From assembly GCF_007833275.1 (NCBI RefSeq), contig NZ_CP042241.1:434001-498000 (forward strand): a stretch of 64,000 nt of DNA, read 5' to 3'. Every line of letters begins with the position of its first letter. Position 1 is the stretch's first letter. The notes under the pieces were generated by a model, which searched no databases, was not told where the DNA came from, and saw only the letters and a program-made list of their open reading frames with translations. Of the stretch, positions 28,894 to 36,095 are shown piece by piece. The DNA is from Salarchaeum sp. JOR-1. Its GTDB lineage: Archaea; Halobacteriota; Halobacteria; Halobacteriales; Halobacteriaceae. Made by a program: the position numbers and the translations under genes.

Positions 28894-30771
28894 ATGAAAT
28901 TAGTGCCGGACACGAGCGTCGTCATCGACGGCCGCGTGAGCGCGGGCGTCGAGTCCGGCGAGTACGCTGGCGCGACGGTTGTCGTCCCCGAAGCGGTCGT
29001 GGGCGAGATCGAAGCGCAGGCCAACAGCGGTCGGAGCACCGGCTGGGACGGCCTCTCGGAGCTGCAGCGGCTCGCGGATCTCGCGGACGACGGCGACATC
29101 GACCTGCAGTACGTGGGCGACCGGGCGACGGAGGAGGACATCAAGCGCGCCGCGGCGGGCGCTATCGACGCCATCATCCGCGACGTGGCGGTGGAGTACG
29201 ACGCGACGTTCGTCACGAGCGACATCGTGCAGTCGGAGGTCGCGAAGGCGAAGGGACTCGACGTGCAGTACCTCGAACCGCTGGACGAAGAAGCGGGCGC
29301 GCTCGACATCGAGCAATACTTCGACGACTCGACGATGAGCGTCCACCTGAAGGAGGGCGTGGTGCCGATGGCGAAGCGCGGCGACGTGGGCGACATCACG
29401 TACCAGGAGATCGGGTCGACGGAACTGGACGTTGACACGCTGAAGGAGTACGCGAACGAGATCGTGGACACCGCGAAGCGCACCGACGAGGGGTTCGTGG
29501 AGCTCTCCGAGGAGGGGATGACCATCGCCCAGATCCGGGACATGCGTATCGCCATCGCGCGCCCGCCGTTCAGCGACGGGTTCGAGATCACGGCGGTGCG
29601 GCCCATCGTGAAGACGACGATGGAGGAGTACGAGTTCGCGGGCGAACTCAAGGAGCGGATGCTCGAACGCGACCGCGGCATCCTCATCGCGGGCTCGCCG
29701 GGCGCGGGGAAGTCCACGTTCGGGCAAGCGGTCGCCGAATTCTTGGACGACAACGGCTACGTCGTGAAGACGATGGAGAAGCCGCGCGACCTCCAGGTCG
29801 GCGACGAAGTCACGCAGTACACGGAGCTCGGCGGATCGATGGAGAAGACCGCCGACTCCCTGCTGATGGTGCGGCCGGACTACACCATCTACGACGAGGT
29901 CCGGAAGACGGACGACTTCGAGGTGTTCGCGGACATGCGGCTCGCGGGCGTCGGGATGGTCGGCGTCGTGCACGCGACGCGTCCAATCGACGCGCTCCAG
30001 CGGCTCGTCGGCCGCGTGGAGCTCGGGATGATTCCGCAGATCGTGGACACGGTCGTGTTCATCGAGGCGGGCGACGTGAACACCGTCTACGACGTGAGCA
30101 CGGAAGTGAAGGTGCCGGAGGGACTGATGGAGGAAGACCTCGCGCGGCCCGTGATTCAGGTGTCGGACTTCGAGACGGGCCGGCCGGCGTACGAGATCTA
30201 CACGTTCAACCGCCAGGTCGTCACCGTTCCGCTCGACGAGACGGGCGGCAGTTCGGAGTCGGGCGTCGGAAACCTCGCGAAGCAGGAGATAAAGCGCGAG
30301 ATTCAGTCCGCGACTCGCGGGCCGGTGGAGGTCGAACTCCGCGGGCAGAACACGGCGGTCGTGTACGTCTCTGACGACGAGATCAGTCACGTCATCGGGA
30401 AGGGCGGCGGCCGCATCAACGAGATCGAGGAGCGCCTCGGCATCAGCATCGACGTGCGGACGCTGGACGAACTCCCGGAGACGCCGACGGCGTCCGGAGC
30501 CGGTGGCGCGGACGGGTCGGGCGGCGCGGGCGGCGCGGCGTCACCGGGGGAGGTCGTGACGCCGGACATCACGTCGCGCCACATCAACATCCCCGTGGAA
30601 AGCGCGAGTCCGGGGGACACGGTGGAGGTGCAGGCGGACGGCGATTACCTGTTCACCGCGACGGTCGGTCGCGGCGGCGACATCCAGGTGTCGCGCGGGA
30701 GCGCTATCGCGGAGGAACTGGAACGCGCTATCGACCGGCAGGAGCGCATCACGGTCGTCGCCAACGAGTGA
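28894..30771 (+). CDS. PIN domain, PilT-like ATPase and KH domain protein
   Basis: This 625-residue protein starts with a PIN-type nuclease fold (MKLVPDTSVVIDGRVSAG; acidic Asp6, Glu38 region, TSDIVQSEVAKAKG), then a secretion-type ATPase with Walker A AGSPGAGKSTFGQ (about 267-275), TIYDEVRKTDDFEVFADMRL and HATRPIDALQRLVGR, and a C-terminal KH domain ISHVIGKGGGRINEIEERLG. A Gly/Ala-rich linker and a beta-rich tail follow. The combination is conserved in archaea and points to RNA binding or cleavage coupled to ATP hydrolysis; the substrate is unknown. A CCTTATC box lies about 30 bases upstream of the ATG. Confidence 0.9.
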   Translation: MKLVPDTSVVIDGRVSAGVESGEYAGATVVVPEAVVGEIEAQANSGRSTGWDGLSELQRLADLADDGDIDLQYVGDRATEEDIKRAAAGAIDAIIRDVAVEYDATFVTSDIVQSEVAKAKGLDVQYLEPLDEEAGALDIEQYFDDSTMSVHLKEGVVPMAKRGDVGDITYQEIGSTELDVDTLKEYANEIVDTAKRTDEGFVELSEEGMTIAQIRDMRIAIARPPFSDGFEITAVRPIVKTTMEEYEFAGELKERMLERDRGILIAGSPGAGKSTFGQAVAEFLDDNGYVVKTMEKPRDLQVGDEVTQYTELGGSMEKTADSLLMVRPDYTIYDEVRKTDDFEVFADMRLAGVGMVGVVHATRPIDALQRLVGRVELGMIPQIVDTVVFIEAGDVNTVYDVSTEVKVPEGLMEEDLARPVIQVSDFETGRPAYEIYTFNRQVVTVPLDETGGSSESGVGNLAKQEIKREIQSATRGPVEVELRGQNTAVVYVSDDEISHVIGKGGGRINEIEERLGISIDVRTLDELPETPTASGAGGADGSGGAGGAASPGEVVTPDITSRHINIPVESASPGDTVEVQADGDYLFTATVGRGGDIQVSRGSAIAEELERAIDRQERITVVANE

Positions 30772-30776
30772 ACCGC

Positions 30777-30815
30777 CCCGGGGTCAAGCCCCGAGGCACT
30801 CGGCCTGCCCCGCCT
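30777..30815 (+). other. Double hairpin between genes, possible terminator or mobile-element end relic
   Basis: Just after the PIN-ATPase stop, CGGGGTCAAGCCCCG forms a 5-bp stem hairpin, followed by AGGC-ACTCG-GCCT as a second small hairpin. It may simply end transcription, but paired hairpins of this kind also occur at the right end of haloarchaeal IS200/IS605-type elements. No transposase or tnpB is present. Confidence 0.4.
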
Positions 30816-30896
30816 GTGGATTCGACGAGGATAACAGCCGGTGGTTCGAAAGGTGTCGTATGGCCATCGGTCGCGGCGGAACGGAGGTGAGCGTTC

Positions 30897-31928
30897 GTGG
30901 TTGCTGTCAGCATTGACGGCGTGACGAAGGCGTTCGGCGCGACGACCGCTCTGAACGACGTCTCGCTCGATGTTCGGGACGGCGAGTTCTTCACGCTCGT
31001 CGGTCCCTCGGGCTGTGGGAAGACCACGACCCTCCGCACGGTCGCGGGATTCGAGGAACCGACGGCGGGCGCCGTGCGGTTCGACGGTGAGGACGTCACC
31101 GGGGTGCCCGTGGACGAGCGCGACGTGGGTATCGTCTTCCAGAACTACGCGCTCTTCCCGCACATGACGGTCGGAGAGAACGTCGCGTACGGCCTCCGGT
31201 TCCGGGACGCCCCCGGCGGCGCGAGCAGGGACGAACGCGTCGCGGAACTCCTCGACCTCGTGGATCTCCGGGGGTTCGAGGACCGCGACCCCGCGGAGCT
31301 CTCGGGCGGCCAGCAACAGCGGGTCGCGCTCGCACGCGCGCTCGCCCCCGGCCCGAGCCTCCTCCTTTTGGACGAGCCGATGAGCGCGCTCGACGCACGG
31401 TTGCGGGGGACGCTTCGGCGGCACGTGAAGCGGATTCAGCGCGACCTCGGCATCACGACCATCTACGTCACCCACGACCAGGAGGAGGCGTTGAGCATCT
31501 CGGATCGCCTCGCCGTGATGAACGACGGCGGCGTCGAACAGGCCGGGACGCCCCAGGCGGTGTACCGCGACCCCGGCACTCGGTTCGTCGCGGAGTTCGT
31601 GGGCGACAACAACGTCCTCGACGGCGCTATCGCCGACCGCGAGGGCGGCGTCGCGACGGTGGACGTGGGCGGGGAGACGCTCCGCGTCGCGGGCGTCGGC
31701 GGAGGCGTGGGCGACCGCGTGACGTTCTGCGTGCGCCCCGAACAACTCGCGCGGGACGCCACTGAGAACCGCCTCGACATCGCCGTCGAGACCGCGGAGT
31801 TCCTGGGGGAAACGACGCGGGTGTACGGAACCTGGAACGACCGGCAGGTCGTCGTCCGACTCGACGACGTGCCCGAGACCGACACGCTCACGCTCGGGTT
31901 CGAACCCGAGAGCCCCACAGTGCTATGA
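30897..31928 (+). CDS. ABC importer ATP-binding protein (spermidine/thiamine/iron type)
   Basis: The 343-residue protein has Walker A LVGPSGCGKTTTLR, Q-loop FQNYALFPHMTV, signature LSGGQQQRVALAR, Walker B LLLLDEPMSALDA and a C-terminal TOBE-like beta domain, as in PotA/ThiQ/CysA-type ATPases. The start is GTG with a strong GGAGGTGA ribosome-binding site 6-7 bases before it. No permease or binding-protein gene is in the window, so its partners are elsewhere or lost. It overlaps the next gene as ATGA. Confidence 0.85.
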   Translation: MVAVSIDGVTKAFGATTALNDVSLDVRDGEFFTLVGPSGCGKTTTLRTVAGFEEPTAGAVRFDGEDVTGVPVDERDVGIVFQNYALFPHMTVGENVAYGLRFRDAPGGASRDERVAELLDLVDLRGFEDRDPAELSGGQQQRVALARALAPGPSLLLLDEPMSALDARLRGTLRRHVKRIQRDLGITTIYVTHDQEEALSISDRLAVMNDGGVEQAGTPQAVYRDPGTRFVAEFVGDNNVLDGAIADREGGVATVDVGGETLRVAGVGGGVGDRVTFCVRPEQLARDATENRLDIAVETAEFLGETTRVYGTWNDRQVVVRLDDVPETDTLTLGFEPESPTVL

Positions 31929-32674
31929 TTACGCTCACCTCAGACTTCGGCAGCCCGTACCCGGCGGCGATGAAGGGCGTGATTCTCCAGCGCACCGACG
32001 CCCGCCTCGTGGACGTCGCGCACGACCTCCCCCGGCAGGACGTTCGCGCGGCCGCGTTCTGGCTGCGCGAGGTCGTTCCGTACTATCCGCCCGCGGTTCA
32101 CCTCGTGGTCGTCGACCCCGGCGTCGGCACCGACCGCGCCGCCGTCGTCGTGCGCGTCGGCGACCACGCGTTCGTCGCGCCGGACAACGGCGTCGTCCGC
32201 CCCGCCGCCCGCGCGCTCGACGGCGACATCGACGTGTTCGAAATCGACGACAGCGACGCGGCGAGTTCGACGTTCCACGGCCGCGACGTGTTCGCGCCGG
32301 CCGCCGCCGACGTACACGAAGCCGGCGTCGAGAACATCGAGAACGTGGCGGGTATCACGCCCGCCGCGGACTGCGTCGACCTCGCGCTCCCCGACGCAAC
32401 CGTAGAGGGCGACGTGGCGCACGGCGAGGTGCTGGTCGTGGACGACTTCGGGAACGCCATCACGAACGTTCCCGGCGAGTTCGTCGCGGACGCCGCGTCC
32501 GTCCGCGTGAACGGCGAACGCGCGCCCGTCGAACCGTCGTACGCGCACGTCGGCGTCGGCGAGCGGCTGGTGACGGTAGCGAGCCACGGGAACGTCGAAC
32601 TCGCCGTGAATCAGGGCCGGGGCGCGGACGCGTTCGGCGTCCAACCCGGCGACAGTGTGGACGTGAAGAAGTAG
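31925..32674 (+). CDS. SAM hydroxide adenosyltransferase (DUF62/chlorinase-fluorinase superfamily)
   Basis: A 249-residue protein with the family start ITLTSDFGSPYPAAMKGVIL, VHLVVVDPGVGTDRAAVVVR, the FHGRDVFAPAAADV stretch and VDDFGNAITNVPGEF. Archaeal members hydrolyse S-adenosylmethionine to adenosine and methionine using water or hydroxide rather than halide. The start overlaps the ABC ATPase stop, so the two are cotranslated. It ends directly against the tatA stop on the other strand. Confidence 0.88.
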   Translation: MITLTSDFGSPYPAAMKGVILQRTDARLVDVAHDLPRQDVRAAAFWLREVVPYYPPAVHLVVVDPGVGTDRAAVVVRVGDHAFVAPDNGVVRPAARALDGDIDVFEIDDSDAASSTFHGRDVFAPAAADVHEAGVENIENVAGITPAADCVDLALPDATVEGDVAHGEVLVVDDFGNAITNVPGEFVADAASVRVNGERAPVEPSYAHVGVGERLVTVASHGNVELAVNQGRGADAFGVQPGDSVDVKK

Positions 32675-32881
32675 TCAGTCGTCGTCGCCGGTCGCGGCGT
32701 CGCGGAGTTCGGCTTCGAGCTCCGCGCGGCCGCGTTTGAACTCACCGATGGCCTGCCCGGACGACCGGGCGAGCGCGGGGAGTTTGTTCGCGCCGAACAG
32801 GAGTATCGCGAGCAGCAGGATGACAGCGAGTTCCATGCCGCCGGGCAGTCCACCGATGAACGACGGGAGTATGTCGTACAT
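32675..32881 (-). CDS. tatA: Sec-independent protein translocase subunit TatA
   Basis: A 68-residue protein with a short outer N-terminus, one hydrophobic helix GMELAVILLLAILLFGANKL, the hinge KLPALARSSG and an acidic amphipathic helix GEFKRGRAELEAELRDA, exactly the TatA/TatE layout. It forms the pore of the twin-arginine system, which carries most haloarchaeal exports. It lies about 2.3 kb from a cluster of secreted proteins with twin-arginine signals. Confidence 0.92.
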   Translation of the reverse strand: MYDILPSFIGGLPGGMELAVILLLAILLFGANKLPALARSSGQAIGEFKRGRAELEAELRDAATGDDD

Positions 32882-32944
32882 ATCGAGTGAGAGGACGGGA
32901 CGGACGTTAGGTATGACTCGTCTACCGGTGCGGAAGGGCGACCC

Positions 32945-33490
32945 TCAGTCCTCTTGGGACGGAACGCGGAGCGTGCGGGACGTGAGGTGGTGGACGAGTG
33001 CGGACACGCCGAACGAAAGGGCGGACAGCCAGACGAGAAGGGAGTTTGTCAGCCAGTCGGGCGCGATACCCTGCTGGACGGCGAGCGCGACCGCCGCGGC
33101 GAACGCGGCGAGCAGGCCGTAGTACTCCGCCCACGTGAAGTGGTGTTCGGGGACGACCTCGACGTACACCTCGACCTCGCGCGCGGCGGCCGTGAGCTGG
33201 ACGGTGGTTCGGTGTTGGTCGTACTCGACGACGCCGAGCGAGTCCATCATCGGCAGGTGTGTCTGGTGGAGTGCGGTGTAAACGCGCTTTCGCTGTTGAC
33301 GGGTGAGTTCCGGGGGCGTCACGTCGTTCTCCAGGGCTGCGACGTGCTCGGAGAGGTCGCGGAGGGGGACGGGACTGTCGGCGTCACGGAGGTAGTCGAA
33401 GGCGTAACGGCGTCGCTGATTGCTCATCGTCCGGAACACGTCGTCCGGCGTGAGCGTCGTTTCGAGTTTTGTGAGGAGTTGTTGGGGCAT
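32945..33490 (-). CDS. Winged-helix protein with two C-terminal membrane helices (DUF7344-like)
   Basis: The 181-residue product has an N-terminal winged helix (TPDDVFRTMSNQRRRYAFDY, then LTRQQRKRVYTALHQTHLPM and LGVVEYDQHRTTVQLT) followed by two hydrophobic helices (YYGLLAAFAAAVALAVQQGI and LVWLSALSFGVSALVHHL). It is paralogous in layout to 34360-34872. The family is abundant in haloarchaea and thought to contain membrane-tethered regulators. The ATG at 33490 is preferred over a longer Pro-rich start. Confidence 0.7.
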   Translation of the reverse strand: MPQQLLTKLETTLTPDDVFRTMSNQRRRYAFDYLRDADSPVPLRDLSEHVAALENDVTPPELTRQQRKRVYTALHQTHLPMMDSLGVVEYDQHRTTVQLTAAAREVEVYVEVVPEHHFTWAEYYGLLAAFAAAVALAVQQGIAPDWLTNSLLVWLSALSFGVSALVHHLTSRTLRVPSQED

Positions 33491-33547
33491 GGGCGGGGGA
33501 GGCGAATAGCCGGCATTCACAGGCAGCCGTGATAATTAATGGGTAGC

Positions 33548-34357
33548 TTAGGAGCGGGTTGCCCGAACAGCTTCCGGCGGGAGTTCCACCTCGAAGAGGC
33601 GCGAACCGCACTGCGTGCAGTCCGCGGCGGCGACGTCGACGCTCCGACAGCAGGACGACACCACGTCGGAGCGGAGTTCCACGCGACCGTGGCAGGCGGG
33701 ACAGGTGTCAAGGCAGGCGCGGAGGGCGGCGAGGAGTTCGCCGCGGTGGGTGAGCGGGAGGGCTCTCCAGCCGTCGCGTGCGGCGAGCACGGCGTCCGCG
33801 GTCACGTCGGCGTTGAACGCGGCGGGAGACTCCCAGCGGCCGACGATGTCGGGGCCGCAGAAGACGCTGCACGCGCCGTCGCCGTGGTACCGCACGTCGA
33901 TGTCGTCGGGATCCACGTCGAGGAGCGCGGCGAGGTCGGCGGTTCGGGGAGTCGCGGTGTCGCTGTCGGCGATGCGAACGCGCCATTCGGCGTCGAAGTC
34001 GGGAGCGAGCGCCACGTCACCATCCGCGGTCTCGACGATCGCGTTCAGGGCGGTGAGCGTGCCGAGCACGTCGAGGTCGGCGTCGCCGCGCGGGGATTTG
34101 TCGAACAGGCGGAGGACGCGGTCGGGGAGGTATCGCGCCGTGAGCGCAGGCGTGCCGGGGACGAGGTAGCCGCGGACGTAGATGACCGCGAGCGCGAGGG
34201 CGAACGCGGCGAGCGCGACCGCCGCGGGAGCGACGACGAGGAGCACGAGTGCGCCCGCGGCGGCGAGCACGATGTTCACGCCCGTGCAGGGGAGACAGCG
34301 GTTCTCGCCCGTGTATTCGGGGCGGCGGACGGCGTCGAGGGTCGGGAGTGCGAGCAT
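33548..34357 (-). CDS. Membrane protein with N-terminal CxxC and C-terminal Cys cluster, function unknown
   Basis: The 269-residue protein has RCLPCTGVN near residue 20, two hydrophobic helices (about 25-70), an acidic middle with CSVFCGPDIV, and a Cys-rich end (DTCPACHGR, VSSCCRSVD, DCTQCGSRLFEVELPPE) that looks like a zinc ribbon. I do not recognise a named family. It starts two bases after the stop of the upstream winged-helix gene, so both are in one operon, and the TasA-like cluster lies just beyond on the other strand. Confidence 0.6.
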   Translation of the reverse strand: MLALPTLDAVRRPEYTGENRCLPCTGVNIVLAAAGALVLLVVAPAAVALAAFALALAVIYVRGYLVPGTPALTARYLPDRVLRLFDKSPRGDADLDVLGTLTALNAIVETADGDVALAPDFDAEWRVRIADSDTATPRTADLAALLDVDPDDIDVRYHGDGACSVFCGPDIVGRWESPAAFNADVTADAVLAARDGWRALPLTHRGELLAALRACLDTCPACHGRVELRSDVVSSCCRSVDVAAADCTQCGSRLFEVELPPEAVRATRS

Positions 34358-34359
34358 GG

Positions 34360-34872
34360 TCAGTGGGCCGGGGTGAGTCGGTCGGCGAGCAGTTGGTACG
34401 CGCTCACGGCGGCGAACAGCGCGAGGAAGACGGTCGTCCAGAGGAGCGGCGGGAGCGCGTCGAGCACGGGGAGCGCGAGGAGCGACCCGAGGACGGTGAG
34501 GAAGCCCGCGATTCCGAGGTATTGGTAGCACTCTCCCCAGGTGACGCCGTAGCGCGTGACGAGTTCGAGGTAGAGCGTCACGCCTCTCGCTCGCGGGAGG
34601 ACGCGAACGGTGTTTTCGTCGGGGTCGAACTCGACGAGACCGGCCTCCGCGAGCCGGGGGAGGTGGACCTGGCGGAGCGAGACGTAGACGGCGGTGCGGA
34701 CGGCGTCGGGCGGCGTGTCGGTGCCGGCCTCCTCGGCGGCGACGGCGTCGGCGAGCGCGCGGAGGGTCGTCTCTTCCGTCGCGGCGATGTGCTCTATCGA
34801 CCGGCGGCGACGTTCGTTACTGAGGAGGTCGAACACGTCCGTCTGCGCCACGTATGGTCGAGTAAAGTACAT
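34360..34872 (-). CDS. Winged-helix protein with two C-terminal membrane helices (DUF7344-like), operon head
   Basis: The 170-residue product begins MYFTRPYVAQTDVFDLLSNE, with a winged helix (SNERRRRSIEHI, YVSLRQVHLPRLAEAGLVEF) and two hydrophobic helices near the end (YLGIAGFLTVLGSLLALPVL and WTTVFLALFAAVSAYQLL). The layout matches 32945-33490. It is divergently oriented from the TasA-like genes across a 300-base spacer, a position often taken by regulators of the neighbouring operon. Start chosen at 34872; upstream sequence is not conserved. Confidence 0.7.
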   Translation of the reverse strand: MYFTRPYVAQTDVFDLLSNERRRRSIEHIAATEETTLRALADAVAAEEAGTDTPPDAVRTAVYVSLRQVHLPRLAEAGLVEFDPDENTVRVLPRARGVTLYLELVTRYGVTWGECYQYLGIAGFLTVLGSLLALPVLDALPPLLWTTVFLALFAAVSAYQLLADRLTPAH

Positions 34873-35172
34873 CTGGGACACCACGAGACGTGGGAGGGCT
34901 CTCGCGAGGATAAGTATGAGTTCCCTAGACACGGCTTAGGCCGTTCGTGGGGGGTATGAACGGTTCGGTAGGCAATGACTACCCCATGTAAACCACTCGC
35001 TGTCGGTTGCCGTGAGCGAGCCTATGTATCGTTAGGCCGGTCTCCCGGTCGGTTAGGCCCGCACCCCGTTCCTGTCATTCGAACCATACTTAGGAGGGTG
35101 TCCGTCCTGGAGTCGTAATACCCGAAACCGTCGGCGTCGCCACCGCGGCGCGACCGCGTCGGGCCACAAACA
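34873..35172. other. 300-base divergent spacer between regulator operon and TasA-like cluster
   Basis: No gene of convincing quality lies here. It must hold both promoters. Three short GTTAGGCC or CTTAGGCC motifs occur (near 34936, 35031 and 35052), the last two flanking an imperfect palindrome GGTCTCCCGGTC, which could be operator sites. CATACTTAGG near 35086 is the best candidate TATA region for the plus-strand genes, leaving a leader of roughly 60 bases before the ATG at 35173. Function inferred only. Confidence 0.35.
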
Positions 35173-35991
35173 ATGGAAGACGACAACCAACTGTACAACC
35201 TCTCGCGGCGCAAAGTGCTCGGCGGCCTCGGCGCCGTCGGCCTCGCCAGCGCCGGCGCCGGCCTCGGCACCAGCGCCTACTTCACCGACACCGAATCCTT
35301 CACCGGCAACACGCTCACCGCCGGCGAACTCGACCTCGTTGTGGACTGGTTCACCGACGTCGACCAGGGCTCCGCGACGCCCGAACAACCCACCGCCAGC
35401 GGCACCATCGACGGCAACCCATCGGGCTACGCCTACGAAGTCACGGACGTGAAGCCCGGAGACAGCGGCACGGTCGCGTTCTGTCCGAAGATCGTCGACA
35501 ACCCCGCGTGGCTCTGGTTCGGCAGCGCGGACGGCGTGACCGACTACGAGAACGGCGTCAACGAACCCGAGGGCGACGTCGACAGCTCCAGCGGCGCGAT
35601 GGAGGGCGAACTCAGCGAGAGCATCGTCGTCTCCGTCGCGTACGCGGACAGCGTCGCCATCGAGAACGGCGAAGTCGTCTGCACGAACGAGGCCGTGCTC
35701 GGCTACCCGTCGGACTTCACGCTCGCCGACCTCGCCGCGGAACTCGAATCCGGCTTCCTGCTCGACCCCGACCGCGGCACGGCGGGCGTGCAGGCGTACC
35801 CCGCGTCGCCGGACACCGAGACCCAGACCGGCCCCTGCATCTGCGTCCACTGGGAACTCCCGACGACCGTCGGGAACGAGGTGCAAACGGACTCCCTCAC
35901 GATGGACTTCCAGCTGGTCGCCATGCAGGAACGCCACAACCCGAACGGCGGCAACAGCAGCGTCAACCCGTTCAACACGTCATCCAACTGA
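35173..35991 (+). CDS. TasA/camelysin-like secreted protein with SipW-dependent-type signal
   Basis: The 272-residue product has twin arginines at 12-13 (SRRKVLGGLG), a hydrophobic stretch to about 33, and the SipW-type junction AGLGTSAYFTDTES followed by TLTAGELDL (residues 48-55), diagnostic of TasA, CalY and camelysin. The mature part is acidic and beta-rich, with single Cys at 104 and 170 and PCICVHWELP near 221-230. TasA-type proteins polymerise into surface or matrix fibres. Its first ~50 codons are nearly identical in DNA to the next gene. Processing by the signal peptidase at 39465 is inferred. Confidence 0.8.
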   Translation: MEDDNQLYNLSRRKVLGGLGAVGLASAGAGLGTSAYFTDTESFTGNTLTAGELDLVVDWFTDVDQGSATPEQPTASGTIDGNPSGYAYEVTDVKPGDSGTVAFCPKIVDNPAWLWFGSADGVTDYENGVNEPEGDVDSSSGAMEGELSESIVVSVAYADSVAIENGEVVCTNEAVLGYPSDFTLADLAAELESGFLLDPDRGTAGVQAYPASPDTETQTGPCICVHWELPTTVGNEVQTDSLTMDFQLVAMQERHNPNGGNSSVNPFNTSSN

Positions 35992-36048
35992 ACCCCTGAA
36001 CTCCCGGGTTCGGTTTCCCCACGCCGGTAGCCGGTCACGCGACCGCGC

Positions 36049-36075
36049 GCGGTTCGACTCCGCCGGTGGGCCTCC
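36049..36075 (+). repeat. T-arm-like hairpin spacer repeat, copy 1
   Basis: GCGG-TTCGACT-CCGC folds into a small hairpin and is followed by CGGTGGGCCTCC. The 25 bases from 36051 match those from 37565 with four differences. It lies 21 bases before the start of the vWA-containing gene. Confidence 0.5.
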
Positions 36076-36095
36076 CCCGAACGGGGATCACAGCC

